Both the position numbers and the translations under genes were made by a program. This document shows positions 23,425-34,459 of a stretch of DNA of 64,000 nt, piece after piece. Position 1 is the first letter of the stretch. Every line of letters starts with the position of its first letter. The notes under the pieces were generated by a model, which was not told the origin of the DNA, did no database searches, and worked only from the letters and a program-made list of their open reading frames with translations. Where the stretch lies: NCBI GenBank assembly GCA_001949185.1, contig BDGG01000015.1, positions 848,314-912,313 on the forward strand. Reading direction: 5' to 3'. This DNA comes from Ramazzottius varieornatus. Its lineage: Eukaryota > Tardigrada > Eutardigrada > Parachela > Ramazzottiidae.

Positions 23425-26115
23425 TACAGTTGCTGGAAATTGTCAGATTTTGGCGAATTTAGCGAATGAAGGAGCGCATGCCGAGCGCGGTACTACACTA
23501 CGACATGCACCTACCTACTGCAGCCCGACGCGCACCAGCACACATAAATTACGTTATGCGGAGGAGAAACTGCAACCCTCTTTTCTACGCTGACAAGAAA
23601 CAATCGTGACAAAACAGAACGATACACATTAACATAACTTCACGAACTAGCTGACTACAGTTCCGTATTGTTACTTGCGCCGTCAGAAAATCACGAAATA
23701 TATAATTATTATAGTTTTACACAAGTACCCAAGTACACAAGTATCCATCGTGATTTGACTTATCCCTGTAACGCCCTGCTTTGGAAGGATGGTATCTCGC
23801 ATATTGGTCCATTCTCGGTCTTCCATCATTCTCACAGCCTGTCTGGGCTCAAAAATTCTAACCCCCATCAGGAACTTAGACTCAGGATGTTCCTTGTAGA
23901 CTTGATCCACTTTGACTTTCGCTGCAGTGAGCGCAGCAACAAGCTGGGTCTTGCTTTCGGTGTACCAAAGTTTCTTTGTTCATCCGTTCGTTCTTCCTCC
24001 AGTTCGTTGTCCAACAGAAGACCCTCGAAAGTACTGGAGATTCTTGCTGTCGCTTCCAGCACATAAGGGGCGAACGGTAGGCTGTTGTTTTCACATTTCG
24101 TCAGCTCAGCCTCGAGTCTGTCACCGATGTGATCAATAGCGCGCAGCTGAAACAGAAGCTTGTACTTTTCTTCCATGTTACTGAACATCTCCCGCAGGTA
24201 CTGCAGGCACTTGGCGACTTTACCCGACACTTTCAACTGTTCGACAAATGCCTCGATTTCGTCGATGTACTTGACCCAGTATCGTATGCTCCTCAAGTAG
24301 GTTGACCAGCGCGTCTTGCAGTGGAACACCGGGGATGTAAAGTGCAAACCTCGAGCCATGACGAAATCTTTGAACTACTGCTTCCTTGCACCAGAATGAC
24401 AGAAGAGTTTCTGAACCCGAGCCAGAAACTTGACCAGCAACGGAAGGTTCTTGATCATCTCGCCATGGACGTTGTTCCAAGAGTGGGCCATACTGACGAC
24501 GAACTTGGCAATGTCTGAATTTATCGCTAGCAAGGATGGGTACACCGGCGGCAGCAAGACTCCTGAACCAGAGACGACGAAGCTTGTTGATGTGGGTCTT
24601 GACTGGCATGTTTTCGGGTCTTTCGTGCAAAACCAGGGCTCGTTTCTGGACGTTGCTCTTATGGAAGGTTGTCTCCACATGCATCCTCATTCTGCTGGTG
24701 GAAGCGGTTACTGGCTTGTTGCAGGCTGGACAGATGACCGACTTTATGTTCCAGTCCTTCTGCTTGGTAATGCCAGACGACGAAGCATGATAGTGTGGCT
24801 TGAGGAGGGTGTGCTGGGAAGTTCGTTTTCCGTGTTTCTTGGTCCTTTGGTGACGCTCAAGATCCGACTCGAATACGGTCTGCTTCGTCCCGAGGGTGAT
24901 CACGTTCTTGTTGCATGGATGACATACAACGTGCTGTTTTTTCGGCGAGAAGTCGAAGTGGCGAAACTCAGGCTGCTGCAGCAGTCGTTCGGGGGACAAA
25001 GATGACCGCTTTCTGGTCCGCTTGGTGGACTTCTGGGTCTACGAAGCACTAAACTTGAAATCAGCTTTAATTTCGCTTATCAGTCCGAGTAAGAATTTCA
25101 CACCTGATCTTGCACCGGCGGAACTGTCTCCGGGCAATTATTCTTCAAATTTGGAGGGAGTCCTATCTGCAACCATGTCACATAATTATACCATACACCG
25201 TAAAAACGTTAACGGCTTACAGGTTCTTGGCATCGATGGTGTATGTTCTGACCACACTGTGAGCACTGGATAACGTGGTTTCCGTTCTCATCAATCTTGA
25301 CAAGGATTGTCATACGATACTCCATTTTTTGTAACATAACACGGGTCAAATATATCAGTTGCTCTCTGCTATCCAAACTAACCAAGTAATTTTTGATTCT
25401 GGTTTTCCTCTTCCTCTGCGCAAAAAAATAAGGCAAAGATACCTCTGAAAACAATTTCTTCAGTCAATCGACCAGTCAGTATATCGATCATTCTACAAAC
25501 AAAGAACGCGTTTTAATCATCTTATTAGCCTCAAATTATGTTGAGTCATAACGATCAAGAAGTGCTGATTCATATTCCATTAATTTGAATTTTGATTAGC
25601 TGGATGTACTTTTTTTCTTGTAATTTTTACTTTCTTTTATTTTTTTGCGCAGAGGTTTGCCCCTTTTTTAAGGTACGGCCGGGGCGCACCATGAAAGGAG
25701 AGCGGCCGTACCACTTCGGATGCCCTTGTGGACATTCATCAGCTATACGCCACTTCCGCACATGGATTGCCCTTTCTGCCGCCCGTCCGCGTGCCCATAA
25801 TTGGACGAAGTCCAGAAAACTAAGGCATGGCCTGGCAGTCATAATGGCTGACCAGAGCCCCACGCAACTTACGGGGATGCTTCCGTTGATGTGGTGCCTG
25901 TGAGACTAAACAACATCAAATTATTTTTGCATCTCGTGCCGGCTTTTATAGGCCAGCTGACACCGTCTATGGGGTATTTCCCACTTACCCCATGGCAGCC
26001 ATCTGGCACGCACGTACAGCCAGCTGGCTACGAGTGCAGGCTATGTCGTAGCTGCGACCAATCGCTCCGTTATGCTCCGCCCACACTAGTCAACTGAAAA
26101 TTTCCAGCAACTCTA
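23425..26115 (-). mobile_element. hAT element 1, 2691 bp, with 8-bp target duplication
   Basis: Termini are TACAGTTGCTGGAAATT (left) and the complement of TAGAGTTGCTGGAAATT (right), flanked on both sides by CTTCGACA (23417-23424 and 26116-26123). The insertion sits inside the reverse-transcriptase codons for A-F-D, so the element is younger than the LINE. It carries a broken transposase gene on the minus strand. Its left 150 bp and right 150 bp are nearly identical to the copy at 41162-42236. Confidence 0.88.
23868..25454 (-). pseudogene. hAT transposase, zinc-finger N-terminus, broken
   Basis: Read from right to left: an exon ending CSQCGQNIHHRC (about 25219-25290, donor GTAAGC); then two C2H2/BED-like fingers (CHPCNKNV with a later H-x5-H, about 24880-24830, and CPACNKPV, about 24720); then a catalytic-core remnant (SMAHSWNNVHGEM about 24480, CKTRWSTYL about 24310). 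These parts lie in three different frames, and the first Asp region appears deleted between about 24550 and 24520. The C-terminal dimerisation region is missing here but present in the second copy. Function when intact: cut-and-paste transposase. Confidence 0.7.
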
Positions 26116-26408
26116 CTTCGACAACGTGGGGCACGAACATTTGGAAAAGACCGTCAGTTCCCTCGCCATCCCACGGAATCTTTGCAGGGTGATCGGGGCG
26201 ATGTACAGCGGGCTGACAGCAAGGGTAGAAGTCGGAGACTCGGAGGGGAGGTGACTGAGGCGGTGCCGGTTAGGAGGGGCGTTCTCCAGGGGGATCCCCT
26301 ATCACTCCTGTTCTTTAACTTGTCGATTAATTGTCTTCTGGACCAGCTTAATAGTTTTGAGCTGAAGAATGCCTTAGGATTTAACGTCAACAACGTCTTA
26401 GCTGTGTC

Positions 26409-27029
26409 TAGTGCTGGCAACGATACGGTATACCGATATCGTATCGAAATATATCGAATCTTTGCGATAAAATATGCGGCAGATGTCGTATTGAAAATAT
26501 TGATATGAAGCTAATATCGAGCAACGCAATAAAATATTCGGCGATCTCGTATCGCGCCATATCGATATATCATCGATATATCATTATTTCGCTGAATGGC
26601 AAACTCACCAGTGATATCTCGTTTACGGAACACCATGGTTGATTTCGAACACTGGATTTTGGCCATGGTGTGCCGAGCACACTCCGCCCATTCGGTTCTG
26701 GTACTAATTCTGTCCAGGTTTCCATGTGTTTGAAGTCTTGGTGTAGTCACGTCCTTGCTGTATCCGACGCTTTCGATCTTACTAGTACTTAATGTGGAAA
26801 TCTGCTTCTTGTGTTTTGGGCTTGAACCAGTGGAATTCCGAAAAAGTGAAATTCCAGAAATATCAATATATCGCTGCGATATGATACGATATATCGAAAA
26901 TACGGTAACGGAAAAATATCGTATCGAAATATCGATATCGAATGAATATCGAAGTCCGCAATAAAATGTCCGTCGATGATGTATCGATAAATATAGTATC
27001 GAAATTTATCTTTTCTTTTGCCAGTGCTA
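26409..27029. mobile_element. Non-autonomous hAT-type MITE, 621 bp
   Basis: Termini TAGTGCTGGCAA and the complement of TAGCACTGGCAA, flanked by the 8-bp duplication GCTGTGTC (26401-26408 and 27030-27037). The interior is rich in CGATATCG-like runs on both sides of a more GC-rich middle (about 26585-26750). It interrupts the same reverse transcriptase just before the F-A-D-D codons. It has different ends from the 2.7-kb hAT, so it is a separate family. Confidence 0.82.
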
Positions 27030-27450
27030 GCTGTGTCTGCTTTTGCTTTTGCAGATGACCTGGTGATCGTGGGGAAGAACAGGACGGCGCTGGCATTACT
27101 GGTGAGGATGACGATTGACGGGTTGGACAGCATTGGGTTCATGGTGAACGCAAAGTCAACAGTTATGGATATCTACAAAAGCGGTGAGCAGGTTGTGGAT
27201 CTCCGCGAGTGGGACATCGGTGGGGGTGTGACAATGCCTGCTCTAACGAAGGAAGTGACGGTGGTCCACCTGGGAGTAAAGTACAGTCGACCTGGGGTTT
27301 GACTTGAAGCGAGAACTGGAGAAGTTTGGAGGAAAGCTGCAGAAACTGCTCTGCCACCCGTTTCTGCATGCTGATCAGAAGTTCGCCTTGGTGAAGCAGT
27401 ACTTGTGGTCGACCATAATTTACGACTTGCAGATGGCGCCACTATGATCT

Positions 27451-29370
27451 AACATCGTCAAGGATATGGCGACCATGGACGACGTCATGAAGTTGTTCGC
27501 CTTCAGTTGCCTTTGTCTTCTTTCCAGCGCGCCTAGAGTCTGCCTCTTCGCATCACGAGCCAGTGGAGGTCCGCCATACCAAAGCCCACGGAAGAGTATG
27601 TCATTCAACAGATCAACTCCGCCGGCCTGCTGAATAACTCCACCGACGAGTACGAAAACGAGTTCCGGAAGCCAAGTCAAGAAATCGAGCGAATGGTGGC
27701 CAGTCTGGATACCAAGGTGAATGTGACGGAGAGGGATATGTTCAAGCCTCGAGTGTTGGGTGTGAAGTTACGTACCGAGAATCCTAAGCCTGAGCTTTCG
27801 ACACGACGAGGGGGTGAAAGTCATCGCGAGAGATTCACGGAAGGAAGACAAGTGGGAAGTGACAATTCAAGAAAACGGCAGAAGGGCTGAAGCCAGACCT
27901 GATCGTGAGAACGAAACACAAGACGAAGGCATGGATCCTACGATCCGGATGGAAACCACGGCTGATGATATTTGAATCCACAACGAAGAGAAGGGAAGGA
28001 AGTATAGCAGAACAGGCGACGGATTAAGGGCAGAAGGCTTTCAAGAGGTTTTTGCTCACGGTCTGTGGTTTGGCGCACGTGGTGTGATTTCGAAGGTTGG
28101 CTTATCGTTGTTACTTTCTCTTGGTATCAATCAATCGACTGTAGAAGAGATTGTGTGTTTGCTTTTGAATTTGTCTCATTCCATGTACAGAATGGTCATG
28201 AAGTCTTAAATGTTCTTGCTACCGAGTCGAACGGCTACTACCTACACGGCGGCGGTTCCTTTACAATAAAGGTCTGTTCTTCGAATGGTTTAGTACCTGC
28301 CGAACTAATGCAAAAAAGGCGAGAAAAACAGCAACAAAATGGTCGAAGGAAAACTTGATTTCATTGGACGGAAACGGAATCTACCCTGTGGTCAAGTAGT
28401 GCCCACGTTGCGGAAACGGAACTCGAAGCGACTGTTGACGTCAAGCGTCTTGTGTATAGCTATGCAAAAAGGCAGTCCGCGAGCAGAAAAGAGCAACTCG
28501 TCACCGCGAGGGCAGGAGTTTATGTTGCGCAGGCCAAATCGAATGTAATGTGCAAGCACTCGTTCAACGAGCACGACGGCATGCACATGCAATCTGTCAG
28601 CTGTTCATGCAATGGGACCTGGTATAGCAGGCCGGTTTGTGTTCATGCTTCAGCCTGACCTCGTGCGTTTCCGCGAGGGCAGGAGTTTATGTTGCGCAGG
28701 CCAAATCGAATGTAATGTGCAAGCACTCGTTCAACGAGCACGACGGCATGCACATGCAATCTGTCAGCTGTTCATGCAATGGGACCTGGTATAGCAGGCC
28801 GGTTTGTGTTCATGCTTCAGCCTGACCTCGTGCGTTTCCGAGCAAGTTCAGAAACCGTTTCTTGCAAGACACAATCTTGTCTTGTTTGTACAGCCGAAGA
28901 TAAACCAATTCTTCAGGATTATTTCAATGTATGTCTGAGTTGACCTGAAACCTAAAAGCTGAGATATGGCGCAGCCAAAGTACGCCAGAATGGCCGAGCC
29001 GGGAGCGAGTTTGGTTCAATCAGGCAATCAATGTTGGCGAAACACGCCAGAACGGTAAATTCAAAAGCGCTTGTTTGTGCTATACGGCCTGCCCTTGCCC
29101 AGGAAGGAAGGAGGGAATTTTATTAGCCTCGAAAATTCAGTCGACGACCTCCCCGGTGTTAAAAGGATCAAAGTCTGCTCAGCACGATGATGGAAAAAGT
29201 TACAGTGACCAAAACAGAGTCACCCGGTTGATCAGAAACGAGTATCGTTATAAAGATCAATCATTCAGGTTCAAGACAACAAAAAGATCCGTTTGGAGTG
29301 CCTGCGAGAGAGACTAAAGGAGAATTTATAACACACAGCGAGAAAATTTGGTTAGTCGTTCGGTTCACTG
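27451..29370. other. Repeat-derived spacer
   Basis: Downstream of the LINE remnant. It contains a 113-codon frame ending 27890 of unknown origin and the 167-bp tandem duplication. Nothing else is recognised. Confidence 0.4.
28504..28837. repeat. 167-bp direct tandem duplication
   Basis: Copy 1 is 28504-28670 and copy 2 is 28671-28837, apparently identical and sharing the junction CCGCGAGGGCAGGAG. Each copy keeps a frame reading MCKHSFNEHDGMHM, but there is no start context or splice evidence that would make it a gene. Confidence 0.85.
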
Positions 29371-29829
29371 TTATAGACCGAACTTCCAAGGAGTGATGCT
29401 GATGTTGGACGACCAGTTCTCGGCTTTCAGGACAAGTTCCACATCGTCAGCGAAGACTCCGATGTGACCGACCGTGGAAGACTTAGTGTCGACAGGGCTA
29501 ACAGGAACTATCCGGACGAAGCGAGGCTTCACTCCGATGCCTTGCAGGTAATCTTTCAGTTGTTCAGCGGTTACGTGTCTCGGGACACCCCGAATGGCGA
29601 AGTCACGACCCGGCGGCCCCTTGGCTCGCAGCGGGTTGGCTGTTATACTTTCTTCATCAGCTTTCTTCGTACCTCTTACAACAACGCGGGTTGCCTTTCG
29701 CCGGACAGCAGGGTTCTCGGATGGTTGGGATCTCCGCGCAGCAACGGCAGCAAAGGTTGCAGGCATCCTTCCGGGACCGACTACGTCATACGGCCGACTG
29801 GCGGTTGTACAGCGTTCGCCCCTGTTCAT
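29371..29829 (-). CDS. Retroelement ORF1-like protein (152 aa), tentative
   Basis: An uninterrupted 152-codon frame from 29829 to the stop at 29371. The C-terminal 80 residues (GRDFAIRGVPRHVTAEQLKDY, a beta-alpha run, then ENWSSNISITPW) resemble the RRM-like domain in ORF1/gag-like proteins of non-LTR elements, where a W-P/W near the end is typical. The N-terminus is basic and low-complexity. It lies in the transposon-rich block on the opposite strand to the LINE remnant. It could be a live or recently dead element ORF, or an orphan exon. Confidence 0.4.
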   Translation of the reverse strand: MNRGERCTTASRPYDVVGPGRMPATFAAVAARRSQPSENPAVRRKATRVVVRGTKKADEESITANPLRAKGPPGRDFAIRGVPRHVTAEQLKDYLQGIGVKPRFVRIVPVSPVDTKSSTVGHIGVFADDVELVLKAENWSSNISITPWKFGL

Positions 29830-30415
29830 GACGTCATGTCGCTGGCTAATCGTGTCCAGGCGGTGAAGCCGGTATAGTGCGCTGCGGTACTGCCTTTACG
29901 TACAGTATAGCTATAGAGTCTTATAAACCTATTCTCATAAAGCATTGATGTACGTCATTTTGAGCCGTTTTGTTCCGATACAATGTATTCTAAAGCATAA
30001 TGCAGAATTCAATTCCGATATGGCCCGCTGTAGCCATAGACTTAACATGGACGACCGGATTCGAATTAGTTCCGCTGTCGTATCGGAACAATACTGATTT
30101 TGAGCTAAGGACTGCGTAAACCATCACAGCGTTCAAGTTCTGCGCGGCGCGTCTTAAGCCACGTAGTTAATGACGTCATGCGCAACACGAGGTGAAACAC
30201 CGATCAGAAGCGCCCACGGGTCCGGTGTACCATATTCCTGTATTAGCAGGGCAGATGGTTCGCGGTGGTGTCGAGCTGGCTCAGAACTGTTCGAGGCGAG
30301 AATTTGATTTGCGAAGATGCAAATGAGCATTCTCGCCCGTTTCCTTCTCCTCCGTATCTGTAGGTAAGTCCTGGCATTACCGGCTCTTCCTGGACGCATC
30401 TGCCACTCCCGGAGA
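29830..30415. other. Spacer upstream of IDH3A
   Basis: Probable promoter and leader of IDH3A in the right part. A run GCCGGTATAGTGCGCT near 29868 also occurs near 21039, suggesting a shared dispersed repeat. No gene seen. Confidence 0.4.
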
Positions 30416-32276
30416 ATGTTTCGAGCGTTGCAGAGGACATCGGGGCTCGTCGGCAAGAGTTTCTCCTTCCAGGCTCGGGAATTAGCCAGCCAGGTACGGA
30501 AGTGTCTGCACGCCTACAGCGCGTCTCTTCCAGATGGATTACTCACATTGATTCATTTGTTTGTTGTTCTCTTCCCTATGACTGACTGATCGCCTTTAAT
30601 ATGACCTGTGTCGATAGCCGTCTCTAAGTCTTGACCTTGTTCTTCCAGGCTGCGCAGGCTGCAACAGAGAATGGACCGAGAACGGTGACGCTGATCCCGG
30701 GCGACGGCATCGGCCCGGAGATATCTGCTTCCGTCCAGGAGATCTTCCGGGCCGCGGGAGTGCCCATCCAGTGGGAGGTGGTCGATGTCACTCCCGTCAA
30801 AGGTCCCGATGGCAAGATTGGCATCCCTCAAGCTGCGATCGACAGTGTGGTCAAACATAAGATCGGGCTGAAAGGACCGCTGGCGACGCCAGTGGGGAAG
30901 GGACATCGTTCCCTCAACTTGGCCATCCGAAAGTAGGGTGCATTTGTTGTCCTCTCGGAAACGCATGTCAAAGAATCTCTTCTTTGCAGAGCTTTCGATT
31001 TGTACGCAAACGTACGTCCTTGCCGGTCCCTTGAAGGCTTCAAGACAGCTTACGATGATGTGGACGTCGTGACTATCCGGGAAAATACGGAAGGAGAATA
31101 TAGTGGTATCGAGCACGTCGTAGGTTTCTCTCTCCTTCTTGACGTGCAACCGACTTCTGGAGCTTCTTCCATAATGTATTCTTTGAATTGCAGATTGTAG
31201 ATGGAGTGGTGCAGAGTATCAAGCTGATTACGTTTGAAGCGTCAAGGAGAATTGCCGAATTTGCTTTCGAGTATGCCAAGGCCAATGGAAGATCGAGAGT
31301 AACTGCCGTCCACAAAGCCAACATTATGTACGTAAAAAAGCCATTAAGATGTCTCCTTTATGCTTTCCTTACTCGAACCGGACGAGGAACGTCTTGGCTT
31401 ATTAGGAAAAGGATCTAACCCGCCGTTTTGTATTGCAGGAGAATGTCTGACGGTCTCTTCTTGAAATGTTGTCGCGATGTAGCCGAACTGCACCCGGAAA
31501 TCAAATTCAATGAAATGTATCTGGATACCGTCTGTCTTAACGTAAGTCATCGAGACCGTGGTATTTCTTTCTTTTTCCTCATGAAATTGACCATTGCTGC
31601 TTCAGATGGTACAAGACCCACACAAGTTCGATGTGCTTTGTATGCCTAACTTATATGGTGATATTCTGAGGTGAGGAGTAAGGACCGGAAATGGCAAATC
31701 GATTTTTGCTTAGTTTACACAACGTGATGAATCTATCCTTTTGTCAAGGTTCTTGACGCTCGACAGTCAAGTAATGATTTGGCCTTTTACAGTGATTTGT
31801 GCGCTGGCCTGGTTGGAGGCTTGGGTGTGACACCCAGTGGTAACATTGGCTTTGGTGGAGCTGCCGTCTTCGAGTCTGTCCACGGAACGGCACCTGACAT
31901 TGCTGGCCAAGACAAAGCCAACCCTACCGCTCTTCTCCTCAGCTCAGTCATGATGCTGAGACATCTCAACATGAGAAATTTCGCTGACCGAATCGAACAA
32001 GCCTGTTATGACACAATCCGCGAAGGAAAGGTACGAACGGATCCTCGACGAGAACGTCTCCCCAAATGGGGCACGCTGTCAGCCAGTGACACTGCAAACG
32101 TGCGCCACTTGGGGAAAATCATTCTTTCCGTGATCAAACTTTTAGTAACTTTTTCACCTGTTGTTGTTTTCTCTCTCTAGCACTTAACTGGGGATCTGGG
32201 AGGAAAGGCCAAGTGTTCCGAGTTTACTCAAGATATATGCGAGAAGGTCCAAAGAATATCGGACAAGCAGAAGTAA
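30416..32276 (+). CDS. IDH3A: Isocitrate dehydrogenase [NAD] alpha subunit, mitochondrial
   Basis: Eight exons: 30416-30493, 30649-30932, 30990-31119, 31194-31327, 31439-31541, 31606-31670, 31793-32030 and 32181-32276; phases close to 375 residues (human 366). Exon 1 encodes an Arg/Ser-rich presequence without acidic residues near the start ([16 protein letters not shown]), as expected for matrix import. Family blocks: [12 protein letters not shown] (nucleotide/substrate loop), [16 protein letters not shown] (substrate site), [17 protein letters not shown] (catalytic Lys), [15 protein letters not shown] (metal-binding Asp residues) and [12 protein letters not shown]. The enzyme oxidises isocitrate to 2-oxoglutarate in the TCA cycle as the catalytic subunit of a heteromer. 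One palindromic repeat lies in the last intron. Complete and apparently intact. Confidence 0.95.
32060..32113. repeat. Palindromic repeat, single hairpin
   Basis: CCCAAATGGGGCACGC left arm and CGTGCGCCACTTGGGG right arm, in the last IDH3A intron, about 30 bp after the exon 7 donor. Confidence 0.65.
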
Positions 32277-32694
32277 ATTGCCTCTTTTCAACTTGCGCGG
32301 CTAAGTTTCGCCCCTCTCTTCTATTAAAACTTTGTTCAATGATGAGGGATCGTATGTTTGGCGAGTTGGTGTTTTTGGTCTCTTTTATTTGCGGCTCTCG
32401 GTGTACCGTGTATTGTGGCAGATTTACTGTGCAAGAGACGAAGTACAGCGCATTATCTTTGTCCATGTCGTAATTTATTCTCCTGTATTTTCCTGATACC
32501 GAGTTTGATCAACTTTATATGGAAGGGGTATCATTTCCCTAGACCTCTAACACTCGTCAATAAAATCGACACTGATTACGGTATAGGTTCTTGCGCACGT
32601 GAAAATCATCGCTCGTGAGGAGAAGAACGAAGCAACGAGAAAATTAGTTCACCGTGTAATCACACAGTCATGTTGCTCCTGACCGAGAACCTTT
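32277..32694. other. Convergent 3' spacer
   Basis: 3' ends of IDH3A (+) and the motif-repeat gene (-) meet here. No further feature seen. Confidence 0.5.
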
Positions 32695-34459
32695 TCATTC
32701 CTCGTCTGACCCTTTGCATCGCTTGGCCGAAGGGTCCTGGCGATCTCCGGTAGAAGGCCTCTTCTTTGCGGCGGACTTCTGTGTCGGTTCCTTCACTTTA
32801 TCCAGGATCGCTGGGTCTTGCCCGTCCAGCTCCATCTTTTGCTTCACAGCAGCCACCGGAACTCCCTGACAAATAAAATAAAATATCTATCACGACGAAC
32901 ACTCTTGTTATTTCTCAGAGAAGCATTCTTAATTATTCTTGTTATGAACTACAGTAAACCGATTTCATACTTACCGCGTTGACCATTTTTCGATATTTGA
33001 CAAAGGAAGAGGGAGGCGTCGGGTCGATGTCATCAGGGTTCAGAGCCTCCAGTTGCATCTTTTGCTTGACAGCCTCCATCGGGATACCCTGCCGGACAAT
33101 ATTCAGTTAATGGCAGACTTGATGCATATCACCGAGATTAGTTGCTGTAATATGCTAGCTACCACATCAAGCATCTTGGTGAACTTCCGGTAATGTTCAT
33201 GAGTTTTGTGGCCCAGACCACGAGGGCTTCCTTGCAGCTTCATCTTTTGCTCGACAGCTTTTTGCGGAACGCCCTGTTGACACCTTCAGTTTATACCGAA
33301 ATCCTTTTTGTTCGCTCTAAATTAAAAACTGATATCGGTGGGTTGTCATACCACGCTAAGCATTTTCAGATATCCACGGAGAGCTCGATCGTCACGGTTC
33401 AAAGAACCCTTGGGCGTGGCCAGGAGCCGGAAATTAATTCCGTCCACTTTCATGACTTGCAAGACCGCTTCGACGGGGACACCCTGAAACAAAAACAGCG
33501 CGGTTATAGTCGGCATTCCCGGAGGAATGTTGCAGAATGGGAGGCCGGCAAACGAGCTGTACAAGAGCTCGTTGAGTCAGGTGGCGCACAGCTCGACCGT
33601 TTTAGGCTGGAAACGTGCGCCACTTGAGATGGCACATTTCCAGCGTCGGCCTCCCGAGTAAAAGTTGACTCGTCAGGGTCTCTCCGACTTACCACATCGA
33701 ACATCTTGAGATATTTCTTTGCGGATACAGGTTTCTTCGGTGGTTGTTGATAAGGAGCACTGGGCGCGTAAAGGATTTCCGGGTCGACTCCTTGCACCCT
33801 CATTTTTTGCTTGACAGCCTCCATCGGGATGCCCTAGTGGGAAAGAGGGTGACCGATGTCTGGGTTACTCGGTTAGAAGGTTGACAGATTTGTTCAATTA
33901 CCACTTGCAGCATCTTGAAGTATTTCCCCAAGGCAATATCGTTGCGGACTGGGACATGTGGAATTCGAACATCGGGTTTCACTTCATCCAGCATGTGGGA
34001 ATTTAGTCCCTGGACGCTCATCCGCTGCTTGACAGCTTCCTTCGGAACACCCTGAACATCGCAGATGACTTCATGTAACAGGAAGACTTCTGAAGTATCT
34101 TAGTCCTGGTTAAAGCCTGCTTACCACTTGAAGCATCTTCATGAACTTTGCGCAGGTTTGCTCAGCTCCGACATTGCGTACTTCAGCCATTGTCCCGCTT
34201 CCTGCTTCTGTCGCTGAAAGGGAAAGGCAAACGGTAGCAACCAAACTTCCCACAGTACTGAGGACGAGAAAAAATATACTGTGGTTAGCTAAACAAGTCA
34301 ACTCTGTGTAACTGGCCCCGCACTGAGAGTTAAAGCGTGCTTTCCGTGCAGCTATGTTGTATACACGAGGCAAACTGGCAAACACTACTCACCCACCAGC
34401 TTATCAAGCTGGCTCCGGTTTATGCCGTCGACCAACCCTGCCAAGACCTTGCGGGTCAT
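32695..34459 (-). CDS. Protein built of six WASHC3 C-terminal motif repeats
   Basis: Eight minus-strand exons: 34393-34459, 34125-34213, 33902-34051, 33693-33833, 33352-33483, 33163-33273, 32975-33088 and 32695-32865, in phase, about 324 residues. After a short head (MTRKVLAGLVDG) come six copies of a unit K-[FY]-x-K-M-[LVF]-x-[VA], intron, G-[VI]-P-x-x-A-V-x-Q-x-M-x-[LV]-x-[GA]. Examples across the join are FMKMLQV/GVPKEAVKQRM, YFKMLQV/GIPMEAVKQKM and YRKMVNA/GVPVAAVKQKM. The tail is Lys/Ser-rich and ends in acidic residues. All six repeat introns are phase 0 at the identical point in the unit. The unit equals the C-terminal motif of WASHC3 (CCDC53), whose gene lies 416 bp upstream on the same strand with its intron at the same point. 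Function unknown; actin/WASH-related scaffolding is an inference. Confidence 0.8.
33577..33627. repeat. Palindromic repeat, single hairpin
   Basis: CAGGTGGCGCAC left arm and CGTGCGCCACTTGAG right arm, in an intron of the motif-repeat gene. Confidence 0.65.

Larger units (their letters stand above)
23290..27450 (+). pseudogene. LINE reverse transcriptase, split by two insertions
   Basis: Three plus-strand pieces read through in order. About 23290-23424 ends VSVAFLDISKAFD (first catalytic block). About 26116-26408 continues NVGHEHLEK, then a turn like MYSGLTARV and the block RRGVLQGDPLS. About 27030-27450 opens AFAFADDLVIVG (the F-A-D-D catalytic block) and ends in a thumb-like helix region (HADQKFALVKQYLW). 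The pieces are interrupted by the hAT element 23425-26115 and the MITE 26409-27029. There are also ordinary frameshifts near 26240 and 27298, so it is inactive. The block spacing resembles R2/NeSL-like or other early LINE reverse transcriptases; no endonuclease was recognised. The frame 27545-27890 may be further element sequence, but I cannot identify it. Confidence 0.75.
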
